From Duganella qianjiadongensis (GTDB lineage Bacteria > Pseudomonadota > Gammaproteobacteria > Burkholderiales > Burkholderiaceae_D), in NCBI RefSeq assembly GCF_009857915.1, contig NZ_WWCM01000018.1, forward strand, positions 1-64,000: DNA of 64,000 bases, in the 5' to 3' direction. Both the position numbers and the translations under genes were made by a program. Below, one piece after another: positions 16,701-26,128 of this stretch; the stretch's first letter is position 1; each line of letters starts with the position of its first letter. The notes under the pieces were generated by a model. That model was not told the DNA's origin. It did no database searches and saw nothing but the letters and a program-made list of their open reading frames with translations.

Positions 16701-19121
16701 ATGAAAAGAGCACCGCAATTCCAACGCACGCTGCTGGCAGCCGCCGTTCTGGCCCTGTCCACCAGCTACGCCAGCGCCGAAGGCAATGACGCCCCGGCCG
16801 AACAAACCGTGGTGGTACTGGGCTCGCGCTCGGTGGCCAAAACCGCGCTCGATACGGCCGCCCCGGTAGGCCTGATCAGCCTGAAAGACATGCAGACCGC
16901 CGGTCCGCTGGAACTGGGCAAGCTGCTGCAGACGCTGGACCCGTCCTTCAACTTCTCCAGCACCTTCATCAGCGACGGTACCGATTCGATCCGTCCGGCC
17001 ACCCTGCGTTCGCTGGGGCCGGATCAGGTGCTGGTACTGGTGAACGGCAAGCGCCGCCACCAGCAGGCCCTGCTCAATGTGCAGCAGACCATAGGCCGCG
17101 GTTCGGCCGGTACCGACATCAACGCCATTCCGCTGGGCGCCATCCACCACATCGAAGTACTGCGCGACGGCGCTGCCGCCCAGTACGGCTCGGACGCGAT
17201 TGCCGGCGTGATCAACATCGTGCTCAAATCGCAAGTCAATGAAACCCAAGTCAGCGGCAGCGTCGGCACCACCTCGGAAGGCGACGGCGACCTGTACTCG
17301 GCCAGCGCCAACACCGGCTTCGCACTGGGCCAGGACGGCGGTTTCCTCAACCTGACGGCCGAAGCGCGCAAACGCGGCGAAACCAACCGCGCCGGCGTCG
17401 ATTCGCTGCGGGTCAATCCGCCCCGCGTGACCCAGCACATCGGCGACAGCAATACCAAGGACGGCTATCTGTGGTGGAACGGCGCCCTGCCGATCGACAA
17501 GGCCAGCGAGTTCTACGCCTTCGGTGGCGTCTCCCAGCGCAAGAGCGATTCCTTCGGCTTCTTCCGTTCGGCCGGCGACGACCGCACGGTGGCTGCGGTT
17601 TCGCCTAACGGCTACCTGCCAGCGATCCACACCACCATCAAGGATGCCTCGTTCGCCTTCGGCTACCGGCGCGATCTGGCCAACGACTGGAAAGCCGACA
17701 TCAGCATCAACTACGGCGCCAGCGAACTGGCCTTCCACGAGTCGGACAGCCTGAACGTCAGCTACTGGTACGAGAAAAAAGCCGATGGCAGCATCTACGG
17801 CGAATCGCCGCGCGAAGCCGATACCGGCACGCTGAAATTCAACCAGACCACCTTCAACGCCGACATCAAAGGTCCGCTGCAACTGGGCGGCGCCAGCATC
17901 TTCCTCGCCACCGGCTTTGAATACCGTGCCGACAACTACCAGATCGTCGCCGGCGATCCGGTGTCCTACCAGTATGGCCGCAGCAACAACCCGGCCATCG
18001 TCATCAAAACCCCTAGCGGCGCTACCGCAGCTTCGGGCATCCAGGGCTTCCCCGGCTATACGCCTGCTACCGCCGTTGATTCGGGCCGCCACAACATCGC
18101 CCTGTTCCTCGACGCCGAGCACAAGCCCGTCAACGAGCTGACGCTGGGCGGCGCGGTGCGCTACGAAAAATACTCGGACTTCGGCAGCACCGTCACCGGC
18201 AAGCTGAGCGCCCGCTTCGACCCGACCAAGCAGTTTGGCCTGCGCGGCAGCCTGTCCACCGGCTTCCGTGCACCGAGCGTGCAGCAGGAGTTCTACAGCT
18301 CGGTCTCGACCAATCTGAATAACGGCGTGCTGACCGAAACGCTGACTGCGCGTCAGGGCAGCGCCGTGACCAAGGCCTTCGGCATCGCTCCGCTGAAAGA
18401 AGAAACCTCGACCAACGGCAGCATCGGCATGGTGCTGCGCCCGGCCAGCAATATGTCGCTGACGGCTGACCTGTACGAAATCAAGATCAAGGACCGTATC
18501 GTGTTCTCGAGCGAGATCGCACCGGAAGCCAATGGCGGCCCGATTGCCAACATCCTCAAGCCACTGGGCGTAGGTCAGGCACAGTTCTTCACCAACGCGG
18601 TCGATACCCGTACCCGTGGTCTGGACATCGTGGCCGAGCACACTTCCAAGTTTGCTGCTTCCACGCTGGTGCTGTCCGGCCAGCTGGGCTTCAACAAGAC
18701 CGAAGTCACCAAGCGTCACTCCACTTCCAGCGTGCTGACCGGCGCGCAGCTGTTCGACCAGTCGCAAGTCACCCTGATCGAACATGGCCAGCCACGCAAG
18801 CACCACGTGGTCGCCGCCGACTACACGGCCGGTCAGTGGAACCTGAACGCGCGCGCCAACTACTACGGCGAAGTGGAAGCAGAAAACTTCAGCCCGCTGC
18901 AGAAATGGGATGCGCGCTGGCTGGTCGACACTTCGGTGCGTTATGCCTACACCAAGCGTACCTTCTTCAGCGTAGGCGTGAACAATCTGTTCAACCAGAC
19001 GCCGTCGAACTGGACCAATGGCGGCGTGTTCCCGCAACTGGGCTTCACCAAGTGCTGGGAAACCTGCCCTATCGGCGTGAATGGCCGCTCGCTCTACGTG
19101 CGTGCCGATACCGCCTTCTAA
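16701..19121 (+). CDS. TonB-dependent outer-membrane receptor
   Basis: Outer-membrane active transporter of 806 residues energised by TonB-ExbBD. It has a signal peptide (about 1-26, ending SYASA), a TonB-box-like stretch QTVVVLGSR, a plug domain (about 45-165) with VNGKRRHQQALL and IEVLRDGAAAQYGSDAIAGVINIVLK, and a 22-strand barrel ending in an aromatic residue (RADTAF). The substrate is not evident: there is no adjacent Fur box, siderophore gene or polysaccharide locus. Such receptors with the LRDGAAAQYGSDAIAGVIN plug are abundant in this group. SD is weak (AGAAAG). The stop codon region overlaps the convergent MocR gene by a few bases. Confidence 0.93.
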   Translation: MKRAPQFQRTLLAAAVLALSTSYASAEGNDAPAEQTVVVLGSRSVAKTALDTAAPVGLISLKDMQTAGPLELGKLLQTLDPSFNFSSTFISDGTDSIRPATLRSLGPDQVLVLVNGKRRHQQALLNVQQTIGRGSAGTDINAIPLGAIHHIEVLRDGAAAQYGSDAIAGVINIVLKSQVNETQVSGSVGTTSEGDGDLYSASANTGFALGQDGGFLNLTAEARKRGETNRAGVDSLRVNPPRVTQHIGDSNTKDGYLWWNGALPIDKASEFYAFGGVSQRKSDSFGFFRSAGDDRTVAAVSPNGYLPAIHTTIKDASFAFGYRRDLANDWKADISINYGASELAFHESDSLNVSYWYEKKADGSIYGESPREADTGTLKFNQTTFNADIKGPLQLGGASIFLATGFEYRADNYQIVAGDPVSYQYGRSNNPAIVIKTPSGATAASGIQGFPGYTPATAVDSGRHNIALFLDAEHKPVNELTLGGAVRYEKYSDFGSTVTGKLSARFDPTKQFGLRGSLSTGFRAPSVQQEFYSSVSTNLNNGVLTETLTARQGSAVTKAFGIAPLKEETSTNGSIGMVLRPASNMSLTADLYEIKIKDRIVFSSEIAPEANGGPIANILKPLGVGQAQFFTNAVDTRTRGLDIVAEHTSKFAASTLVLSGQLGFNKTEVTKRHSTSSVLTGAQLFDQSQVTLIEHGQPRKHHVVAADYTAGQWNLNARANYYGEVEAENFSPLQKWDARWLVDTSVRYAYTKRTFFSVGVNNLFNQTPSNWTNGGVFPQLGFTKCWETCPIGVNGRSLYVRADTAF

Positions 19122-20590
19122 GCAGCCTTCGTAGTGCTCACAGCTGGCAGCGCTGCTGCCAGCTGCAGCACCAACGCTTCCATCTGCTCGGCTGGCACCT
19201 GTGCATAGCCGAGCATCAGTCCCTGCAGGGCCAGACTGCCCTGCGTCGCCTTGGTACTCAGCGCTTCCGCCACCATGCCCTGCTCCAGCAGACGCTGGCT
19301 GATGGCCACATCGCTCCAGCTCTGATCCCTGAAACACAGTACCAGATGCATACCGGCGCTAACCCCGTGCAGCGTGACGCAACCACCGAGATGGCGCTCC
19401 AGCGCGGCCACCAGTGCATCGCGCCGCTGGCGATACAGCCGCCGCATGCGCCGCACATGGCGCGCAAACTGTCCGCTCTGCAGGAACTCGGCCAGCGCCA
19501 GCTGTTCGGCCACACGTCCGCGTGCCGACGACTGTGCGCGCATCTGCGCAAACGCCGGCGCCAGCGTGGCCGGCACCACCACAAAGCCTATGCGCAAAGC
19601 GGGAAACATGGTCTTGCTGAAGGTACCCAGATACACCACAGGCGCATCATCGGCCAGCCCCTGCATGGCCGACAGCGGCCCCGCATCGTGGCGGAATTCG
19701 CTGTCGTAATCATCCTCGATAATCAGCGCGCCGGCATTGCGGGCGGCCTCGATCAGCGCGATGCGCCGGCTCAGGCTCAGCACACTGCCCAGCGGGTACT
19801 GGTGCGATGGCGTGGTGTAGATCAGCCGCGGCGGGCGCAATAGCCAGTCGTCCGGCTGCGGCGCGATGCCCTCCGCATCCACCTCGATACCGGCCACATT
19901 CAGGCTGGCACCACGGGCCGCCGCCAGCGCACCGGCATAGCCGGGATGCTCGATCCAGATGGTATCGCCCACATCGGCCAGCGCACGCAAACACATATCG
20001 AGGCTGCTCTGGGTGCCATCCGTAATAAACACCTGCGCTGCATCGCACACCACGCCGCGCGCCGCACGCAAGTGCTCCGCCACGGCCACCCGCAGCGGCC
20101 ACTCGCCGGCAGCATCACCGTAATTGAGCTGGGCCGGCGTCAGGCTGCGCCACGCCTTATCCAGCAGGCGGCGCCAAAGCGCCAGCGGAAAGTGGTCTAG
20201 CGCGGGCACGCCCGGTACGAAGGCTCCGGCCAGATGCGCCGCCGTGGGCGGTGTGCGCAGATTGCGTACCCGCTGCGCCAGCCCCGCCTGCACGGCTGCC
20301 GGGATGACTTGCGCACTGGCAGCTTGCAAGGGCACCGAAGCCACCACCGTGCCACGCCGGTCGCTCTGCACATAGCCTTCGCTGGCCAGCTGCTCATACG
20401 CGTACAGCACGGTATTGCGCGCCACCTGCAACTCCTCGGCCAGTGCGCGCGAGGGCGCCAGCGCCGTACCTGCCGCCAGCGTGCCCTGCCGGATGGCGCT
20501 GCGCAGACATTCGTGCAACAGCCGCTGGCGCGACCAGCCGTGCTGCCCGTGGCGGGCAAGATAGGCGCTGAAAAGCAGGGAATAATCCAT
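19118..20590 (-). CDS. MocR-family regulator (GntR helix-turn-helix plus aminotransferase domain)
   Basis: Transcription factor of 490 residues that senses PLP or an amine-PLP adduct. The N-terminal winged helix (about 20-85) has LAPSRALAEELQVARNTVLYAYEQL; the rest is a type-I aminotransferase fold with YGDAAGEWPLR, ITDGTQSSLD, EDDYDSEF and the PLP lysine in GTFSKTMFPALRIGF. The ATG at 20590 fits the SD TGGAG; the upstream start at 20611 is less likely. It is divergent from a PNPOx-family gene, a classic MocR target arrangement (as in PdxR systems), with an inverted repeat in the shared promoter region. It overlaps the 3' end of the TonB-dependent receptor gene. Confidence 0.9.
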   Translation of the reverse strand: MDYSLLFSAYLARHGQHGWSRQRLLHECLRSAIRQGTLAAGTALAPSRALAEELQVARNTVLYAYEQLASEGYVQSDRRGTVVASVPLQAASAQVIPAAVQAGLAQRVRNLRTPPTAAHLAGAFVPGVPALDHFPLALWRRLLDKAWRSLTPAQLNYGDAAGEWPLRVAVAEHLRAARGVVCDAAQVFITDGTQSSLDMCLRALADVGDTIWIEHPGYAGALAAARGASLNVAGIEVDAEGIAPQPDDWLLRPPRLIYTTPSHQYPLGSVLSLSRRIALIEAARNAGALIIEDDYDSEFRHDAGPLSAMQGLADDAPVVYLGTFSKTMFPALRIGFVVVPATLAPAFAQMRAQSSARGRVAEQLALAEFLQSGQFARHVRRMRRLYRQRRDALVAALERHLGGCVTLHGVSAGMHLVLCFRDQSWSDVAISQRLLEQGMVAEALSTKATQGSLALQGLMLGYAQVPAEQMEALVLQLAAALPAVSTTKAA

Positions 20591-20610
20591 TCTGGCTCCA
20601 AAAAATAACA

Positions 20611-20636
20611 TGGTTCTGGATCTTTTTAAGGAACCA
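20611..20636. promoter_or_regulatory. Candidate MocR operator between the divergent genes
   Basis: Half-sites TGGTTC (20611-20616) and GAACCA (20631-20636) form an inverted repeat with centres 20 bp apart, and a related TGGCTC occurs at 20593. Downstream, TATAGT at 20646-20651 could be the -10 element of the PNPOx-family gene with a poor -35 lying inside the repeat, as expected for an activator-dependent promoter. Confidence 0.45.
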
Positions 20637-20679
20637 TCACTTCATTATAGTGGCACTTCAATTCAACCGGATGGAGCTT

Positions 20680-21336
20680 ATGACCACACCAGAAACTGCC
20701 GCAGCGCCCAGCGAGCGTACCCGTATCCGCCGCATTCCTACCAACGCCGCCTATGACACGGCCACCCTGCATGCGATCGTCGATGCGGCCTATCTGTGCC
20801 ACATCGCCTTTGCCGACGACAAGGGCGCGCACTGCATCCCCACGGCTTGCTGGCGCGAGGACGATCACCTGTACATCCACGGTTCCAACGGCAGCCGCAT
20901 GCTCAAACGACTGACGGACAGCGAGTGCTGTGTGACGATTACCCATCTCGATGGACTGGTGCTGGCACGTTCGGCCTTCAACCACTCGATGAACTACCGT
21001 TCGGCCATGGTCTACGGCCGCTTCGAAGTGGTTAGCGATGAGGCGCAGCGCCGTCATGCGCTGGAAAACTTTATGGAACATCTGGCGCCGGGCCGGCAGG
21101 CGGAAATCCGCCCCGGCTCGGACAAGGAATATGCAGCCACCACCATCCTGCGCATCAGCCTTGCGGAAGCTGCCTGCAAAATCCGTAGCGGCGGACCGAA
21201 TGAGGACGAGGAAGATATGCAGCAGCCTGCGTGGGCGGGCGTGCTGCCGCTGGCGTTGAAACCGCTGGCGCCAGTCATGGATGCGGGCTGCCTTACACCG
21301 GCTCCGCCTTATGTGAACCAGTGGCGGCAGGACTGA
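20680..21336 (+). CDS. Pyridoxamine 5'-phosphate oxidase-family (split-barrel flavin) protein
   Basis: A 218-residue FMN-binding split beta-barrel protein. Recognisable segments are AAYLCHIAFADDKGAHCIPTACWREDDHLYIHGSNGSRMLK, the strand pattern of this family, and the central VYGRFEVVSDEAQRRHALENFMEHL. It is not PdxH; it resembles the nitroimidazole-resistance-like/flavin-reductase branch. Candidate starts are 20671 and 20680; I chose 20680 for its upstream TGGAG, though the spacing is short. It is divergent from the MocR gene and probably regulated by it. The last 44 bp overlap the end of the convergent membrane-protein gene. Confidence 0.85.
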   Translation: MTTPETAAAPSERTRIRRIPTNAAYDTATLHAIVDAAYLCHIAFADDKGAHCIPTACWREDDHLYIHGSNGSRMLKRLTDSECCVTITHLDGLVLARSAFNHSMNYRSAMVYGRFEVVSDEAQRRHALENFMEHLAPGRQAEIRPGSDKEYAATTILRISLAEAACKIRSGGPNEDEEDMQQPAWAGVLPLALKPLAPVMDAGCLTPAPPYVNQWRQD

Positions 21337-23041
21337 ACTGCTCGCGCCACCAGAGCACCAGCATGCAGGCGATGCACAGCAGGCCGGCTGGCGCAACCGG
21401 TAACAGCGCTGCTACTGGTACTGGTGCTGGTGCGCCGGTAGCACCACCTTCCATCGACGCTTGCGCCTGCGCAGGGGTGTAGCGCGCGGCGTAGCGCGCC
21501 GTGGCGTCGCGCCGCAATGCGCGCTGCCATGCCGGCCAGTCGCTGCTGGCAAATACGTACAGGCGCTCCTGCTCCGGCGCCTGCGTAGCACTCAGGGTCA
21601 TGGGCAGCCACCCTGCCTGCGCAGGCCACAACGCAGCACAGGCCGCATCGGCCTTATCCCGCCGGTACTGCAGGGGCAGTTGCGCCTGCCCTTGCACCTG
21701 CAGCATGGCGCCGGCCGCAGCTCCCTGCACACAGGCCTCGGTGCGCAATCCTGCCAGTGGCATAGGATCATCGAGCTGCCATGCCAGTTTGCCCGCACTG
21801 GGCAAAGCCATCTCGTCTAGCGCTAGCTGCCACCACGCTGCCAGTGCCTGTGGCGCGCTGATAGCGTAACGGTGCCAGTCAGTGACGCCCAGCCAGAGCA
21901 TGCGGCCGCGCTGCATTGCGTGCTGCCATAGCCATGGCTGCTTCCTGTCATCGCGCGCCAGCACGCTCCAGCCCCCCGCTGATTGCGCCGGATTCCATGG
22001 TGCCGGTGCCAATGCCAGCTGCGTGCCTGCCAGCGCGAACTGGCGCATATCTTCCTTTTCCGTAGTGGCAGACTGCGCTTGCAGGGGCAAGCCGAACTCG
22101 CGCTGCCACAGCGCTGCGTCGGCCGCATTCCCGCCCAGTATCACCAGCGGCACGCCCTGCCGCACCTGTGCCAGCAAGGCACTGCGTGCTGCCGGTGCCA
22201 GATGTTCGATATAGGCTGCATCGGCAAACAGCAGATTCGGCGCGCTCAGCGGCTCGCGCGCCACCTCGTTGCGGCTGACCGCTTTGCCCAGCGTGACATT
22301 CCACTCCACCAGCGCGCCACCATCGACCAGCAACTGGTTCAGGCTGCGCGCATCGAACGAAGCAGCATCGAACAGCCCGCGCACCTGCAACGGCAGCGCA
22401 TCCTTTACCTGCAAGGGCACCGGCCCCTGAGCGATCACCTTGCCCGCCTGATCAAGCAGGCGTGCCTGCAGTACCATCGCCTCTGCTACCGGCGGCAACC
22501 ACTGCACACGTTGGGTTGTGCTGACCGCTGTCGCTACGCCGGAATCGGCCAGTATCTGATGATTCTCGGCCAGCAGCTGCAACCGCCAGCCAGCCTGCGC
22601 TGCGCCGCGCCGCACCGTCAGCGTGAACTGCCGCCCCAGCGCCAGCGTGCGCGGGAAATCCAGCCAGAGCAGATCGGCTGCCTTCGGTGCCCATTGCAGC
22701 GGACGGGCTGGCACATCGCGCCACTCTGCGTCGCGCAAGCCATCGCCGCGCAGATCGATCTCGCTGGCAGCGGCCACGCGCGATAACTGCGCAGCCGTCA
22801 CCGCAGTTGCCGCATCGCTCTGGATGGTCAGTGGCGCTGCCGCTCCGGCAGGTAGACGCAGGCCAGCCAGTGTCAGTGCTAGTGCCAGACCAGCCACCAG
22901 CACCAGCGCGGCATTGATCTGCTGGCGCTTGCGCAGGTACAGCGCAGCGCTTACCAGTCCGCTCAGGGCAACCGCCAGCGGCAGCAGCCATTCCACCGGC
23001 GCGATCGAATTGAATACGGCGGTTATCACGGCACTATTCAT
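21293..23041 (-). CDS. Membrane protein with glutamine-amidotransferase-like lumen domain, last gene of the Tld/MoxR operon
   Basis: A 582-residue protein with two N-terminal membrane helices (about 13-35 and 42-62), a large periplasmic domain and one C-terminal helix (about 545-567). In the middle, APNLLFADAAYIEHLAPAAR and QGVPLVILGGN resemble the class I glutamine-amidotransferase-like fold found in BatA-associated and DUF4159-type proteins; no catalytic Cys-His pair is obvious. No specific family name is certain. The start at 23041 overlaps the upstream stop by ATGA. The conserved neighbourhood suggests it is the large partner of the BatA-like protein in a membrane complex. Its 3' end overlaps the PNPOx-family gene by 44 bp. 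Confidence 0.72.
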   Translation of the reverse strand: MNSAVITAVFNSIAPVEWLLPLAVALSGLVSAALYLRKRQQINAALVLVAGLALALTLAGLRLPAGAAAPLTIQSDAATAVTAAQLSRVAAASEIDLRGDGLRDAEWRDVPARPLQWAPKAADLLWLDFPRTLALGRQFTLTVRRGAAQAGWRLQLLAENHQILADSGVATAVSTTQRVQWLPPVAEAMVLQARLLDQAGKVIAQGPVPLQVKDALPLQVRGLFDAASFDARSLNQLLVDGGALVEWNVTLGKAVSRNEVAREPLSAPNLLFADAAYIEHLAPAARSALLAQVRQGVPLVILGGNAADAALWQREFGLPLQAQSATTEKEDMRQFALAGTQLALAPAPWNPAQSAGGWSVLARDDRKQPWLWQHAMQRGRMLWLGVTDWHRYAISAPQALAAWWQLALDEMALPSAGKLAWQLDDPMPLAGLRTEACVQGAAAGAMLQVQGQAQLPLQYRRDKADAACAALWPAQAGWLPMTLSATQAPEQERLYVFASSDWPAWQRALRRDATARYAARYTPAQAQASMEGGATGAPAPVPVAALLPVAPAGLLCIACMLVLWWREQFSPAATGSHKAEPV

Positions 23042-25080
23042 TGCGCAGACTCTTTGCCATTCCACGCGCGGCGGAACGGCGTATCACTGACGCTGCGCGA
23101 CTGCAGCAACACGGGCGCTTGCGTCAGCGTGCCGCGCAGCCATGCGCGCAACTCGCCACGGCAAGGGATGCAGCCATCCTGCACATCCTGCACGGAGCGC
23201 TGTGCCGCCAGTTTCTGTTCGGGATCACTGATGCGCTGGCTGATAGCGTCTCGCGCAGCCTTGCTCCATAGCGCAGGCAGCGCGCCATCCTGCGCCAGCG
23301 CCTGCACCAGTTCGCGTACTTCCGCAGGCACGCTGGAACTGGCCGTGCCTTGCGCACGCTGGTAACCCAGCACGCCGACGATGTCGCCACTCATGCGCTT
23401 CTCCTCTTTTAGTGCGGGCGGCACAAAAGCGGTGCGGTGCAGGTAGACACGCTCGGCAGCCTGCAACTCCTTGATCGCTTCCAGTGCCTTGTATTCCGGC
23501 GGCAGTGCCGTCTTCGGCGTGATCGCGCGCAGCGACTTTTCGGCATCCCACATGGCGGCCAGCGCGCGTTTCAGTATCGCCTTGGTCTTGGGATCGAAGA
23601 TGGTGGCATTGTCTTCCTGATCGTGCGCATGGCCGAACTCCTTGAGCATGGAACTGTCGCGGCCAAAGCCGCCCGCTGGCGGCGCTGCGCCTTCATGGCC
23701 ATGCTCACCCTCATGCTCATCGCCGAACAGGCTGGATTCTTCGCCGAGGAACTGGCCGTAGCGCAGACGCAGCTTGGCCTGATCATTGGCGATAGCCTCG
23801 CTACGGCTGCGCACCGTGGCGGCCGGCATAGCGGGCGGCGCCTGCATGTCGGCCAGCAGCTGTTCCGTATCGATGATGATCTGGCGCTGACTGCGCAGCG
23901 TCTCCGGCTTGGCCAGGCTGGGCAGCGCCGTCGAATCGAGACTCTCGGCTTCGGGCGCGGGCAGACGCAGCGTATAGGTAGGTGACTGGGTGGTATGCGG
24001 ATGGTCAGGCGCATTGTCGGTCGCCCGCACGAAGAAATACAGCTCGTCGCCCGCTTCCATGCCTAGCTCGCTCAGGCTCCATTGCTTCTTCCAGTTGCGC
24101 TCCCTGGGGTTGGCCGACTGCGGCAGCGGCACTTCACGGTCGCTGAACCGGATATTCTCGCCGCTGCCGCGCGCCAGCGTCATGTGCAGGCTGGCACGGC
24201 TGATGGCGTAATCATCTCTGGCGCTGACCGCGATCTGCACGCTGCGCGCGTCGCGCGCCAGCACATGTATCAGTTCGGCCGGTTCGGCGATCGTCACCTC
24301 CGGTGCCTGATCGGCAATCACGCGGATGTTATAGCGGGTGGCGCCCGCCTGACGCAGCCGCCAGAACAGCGATTCTTCCACCCGCTGCTTCACACAGTCC
24401 GCCGTCACTTCGAGCTTACTGCCGTCGCCCAGTTCCACCACAGGCCGCGCACTGCCTGCATTTTTTGCGCACCAGTACACCTCGGAATACTGCGGTATCT
24501 GCACATCGCGCGCGGCCGTCTCGAAGCCCGGCCTGCCGGTGTAGGCAGGAGGCTGGACACGCAGATACACTTCGCCGCCACCCGCCACAAAGGCGGCACG
24601 CTGCGCCACCATGGGGGCAGCACCGGCCTGCTGGCGGCTCTGGCACACACTGCCGCCAGCGATCCACAGCAGCGCAGCCAGCAAAGGCAGCAGCGGCCAG
24701 CGCACGCGGCTGCGCGCAATGGCGGCATATTCCGTCTCGCCCAATACGGCATGCAGGCGGGCCAGCAAGCGTTGCTGCTGCAGTCGGCCTATCGACGAAA
24801 TGGCGTCCATCGCCAGCAGATCCGCACTGTCTTCCAGTGCAGGCACGGCCGCGTTCAGCCAGCCGGTCCATTCGCTATGGATGCGCCGGCGCCAGCGCCG
24901 CAAATCCGCTACCACCCACAGCAGGGCCATAGCCAGACCAGCCAGCATGGCAGCACGCGCCGCGGGCAGCAGCCATGCCGCCAGCAGAAACGGTAGCAGC
25001 AGCGCCAGCCAGACCGGCAGGCGGCGCAGCAGCACGGCACGCTGCAGGCGCTGGCGTAGCAGATCAGTTTCGGCGTGCAT
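23038..25080 (-). CDS. DUF4175-like membrane protein
   Basis: A 680-residue protein with two membrane helices near the N-terminus (about 20-58) and a third at about 128-146, followed by a long periplasmic part. The part after the third helix contains Ig-like strands (VYLRVQPPAYTGRPGF, ELYFFVRATDNAP) and then charged helical segments with a His/Glu-rich patch (DEHEGEHGHEG near residue 465), which could bind metal. This layout matches the DUF4175 family found beside MoxR/DUF58/BatA genes. It overlaps the BatA-like gene by 17 bp and the next gene by 4 bp, so translation is coupled. Molecular role unknown. Confidence 0.72.
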   Translation of the reverse strand: MHAETDLLRQRLQRAVLLRRLPVWLALLLPFLLAAWLLPAARAAMLAGLAMALLWVVADLRRWRRRIHSEWTGWLNAAVPALEDSADLLAMDAISSIGRLQQQRLLARLHAVLGETEYAAIARSRVRWPLLPLLAALLWIAGGSVCQSRQQAGAAPMVAQRAAFVAGGGEVYLRVQPPAYTGRPGFETAARDVQIPQYSEVYWCAKNAGSARPVVELGDGSKLEVTADCVKQRVEESLFWRLRQAGATRYNIRVIADQAPEVTIAEPAELIHVLARDARSVQIAVSARDDYAISRASLHMTLARGSGENIRFSDREVPLPQSANPRERNWKKQWSLSELGMEAGDELYFFVRATDNAPDHPHTTQSPTYTLRLPAPEAESLDSTALPSLAKPETLRSQRQIIIDTEQLLADMQAPPAMPAATVRSRSEAIANDQAKLRLRYGQFLGEESSLFGDEHEGEHGHEGAAPPAGGFGRDSSMLKEFGHAHDQEDNATIFDPKTKAILKRALAAMWDAEKSLRAITPKTALPPEYKALEAIKELQAAERVYLHRTAFVPPALKEEKRMSGDIVGVLGYQRAQGTASSSVPAEVRELVQALAQDGALPALWSKAARDAISQRISDPEQKLAAQRSVQDVQDGCIPCRGELRAWLRGTLTQAPVLLQSRSVSDTPFRRAWNGKESAQ

Positions 25081-26128
25081 GGCAGAGTATCCGTTCGATC
25101 ATGAATAGCGCCAGCAGCAAATAGGCTAGCCAGCGTGCAGGCTGGGCTTCAGCTGCACTGCCAGGCGCCGGCACTGCACTGGCCCAGTGTTGCGAGGCCA
25201 GCCCGTATGGCTGCGCAGCAGCGGCTTGCAACTGCTGCCAGCTCTCGTACAGCGCATGGGCAGCTTCTGTATCGCGCGGCGGAAATGCAGCCGAGGTCCA
25301 TACGCGGCCGCGCGCCGTATCGGCATATTGCAAGCTGATTCCGTTAAAGCTGAGTACACCTGCGGCGCCCTGCCCGCCCGCTGCCGGCACCTGTGCTCCC
25401 TGCCACCAGTGCAGCGCTTTCCAGTTTGCCGGTGCAGCTTCCGGCCGGTCCCAGATAATCAGGCTGGTTGCGGGGCCCGGCGTTTCCACCACGCGCAGCG
25501 GCTGAACACTCTGGCCGGGGGCAGTGCCAGCACTGGCGAAGGCTGCAAGCAAAGCGCGCCAGAGCGCAGCGCGTTCCGGCGTGGTCGCCAGCACGATCTC
25601 CTGCGGCAGCGACGCTGCCGGCGCAGCAGCACCTGCAGCGGAAGCCACCTTCAATGTCACGGCATGGGCAAACTGGGGCGGGTGCGCCGGCATGGCGATG
25701 CGCTCGGCGCGGCTGACGATCAGCACATGCGCCGTAGCACGCCATTCGCGTTCGTGCGCCGCCAGCCAGCGCAGGGGCTGCTCAGGCAGGTCCAGCCGCT
25801 GCGCCTGCGCCATACCGGCAGCATCGATCTGCTGCTGCGCCCACGCCGGATCGGCGCCCTGATCGAGCAGCACCGTATCGCCCCGCCACGGCAGGATGGT
25901 GGCCGCCAGCCATGCCAGCAAAGCCAGCAGCAACAGGCAACGCGCCGCCAGCAGCAGACGGTCGCGCCACTGCCAGATACGCAGTTGCTGCGGCTCTGCT
26001 GCGGGCAGAAATCTGGCCGTCGCCAGCGGTTCCGCTTTCAGGCGCTGGCGCTTCTGCCGGTGCCACCACCACGGCAGCAACAGCAGCGGCAGGGCCAGCC
26101 ACCAGTAGGGATAGGAACTGACGATCAT
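25064..26128 (-). CDS. BatA-like N-terminal membrane domain protein
   Basis: A 354-residue inner-membrane protein. The first 80 residues match the BatA/aerotolerance N-terminal region: a helix (YWWLALPLLLLPWWWH), a charged loop ending in LRIWQWRDRLLLAARCLLL, and a second helix ending ILPW. A periplasmic domain follows and a final helix (LAYLLLALFMIERIL) ends in a basic tail. Unlike full BatA proteins, no intact vWA MIDAS motif is seen; DQGADPAW sits where it would be. It overlaps its neighbours by 4 and 17 bp. In Bat-type operons such proteins form membrane complexes assembled with MoxR ATPases. Confidence 0.75.
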   Translation of the reverse strand: MIVSSYPYWWLALPLLLLPWWWHRQKRQRLKAEPLATARFLPAAEPQQLRIWQWRDRLLLAARCLLLLALLAWLAATILPWRGDTVLLDQGADPAWAQQQIDAAGMAQAQRLDLPEQPLRWLAAHEREWRATAHVLIVSRAERIAMPAHPPQFAHAVTLKVASAAGAAAPAASLPQEIVLATTPERAALWRALLAAFASAGTAPGQSVQPLRVVETPGPATSLIIWDRPEAAPANWKALHWWQGAQVPAAGGQGAAGVLSFNGISLQYADTARGRVWTSAAFPPRDTEAAHALYESWQQLQAAAAQPYGLASQHWASAVPAPGSAAEAQPARWLAYLLLALFMIERILCHARRN

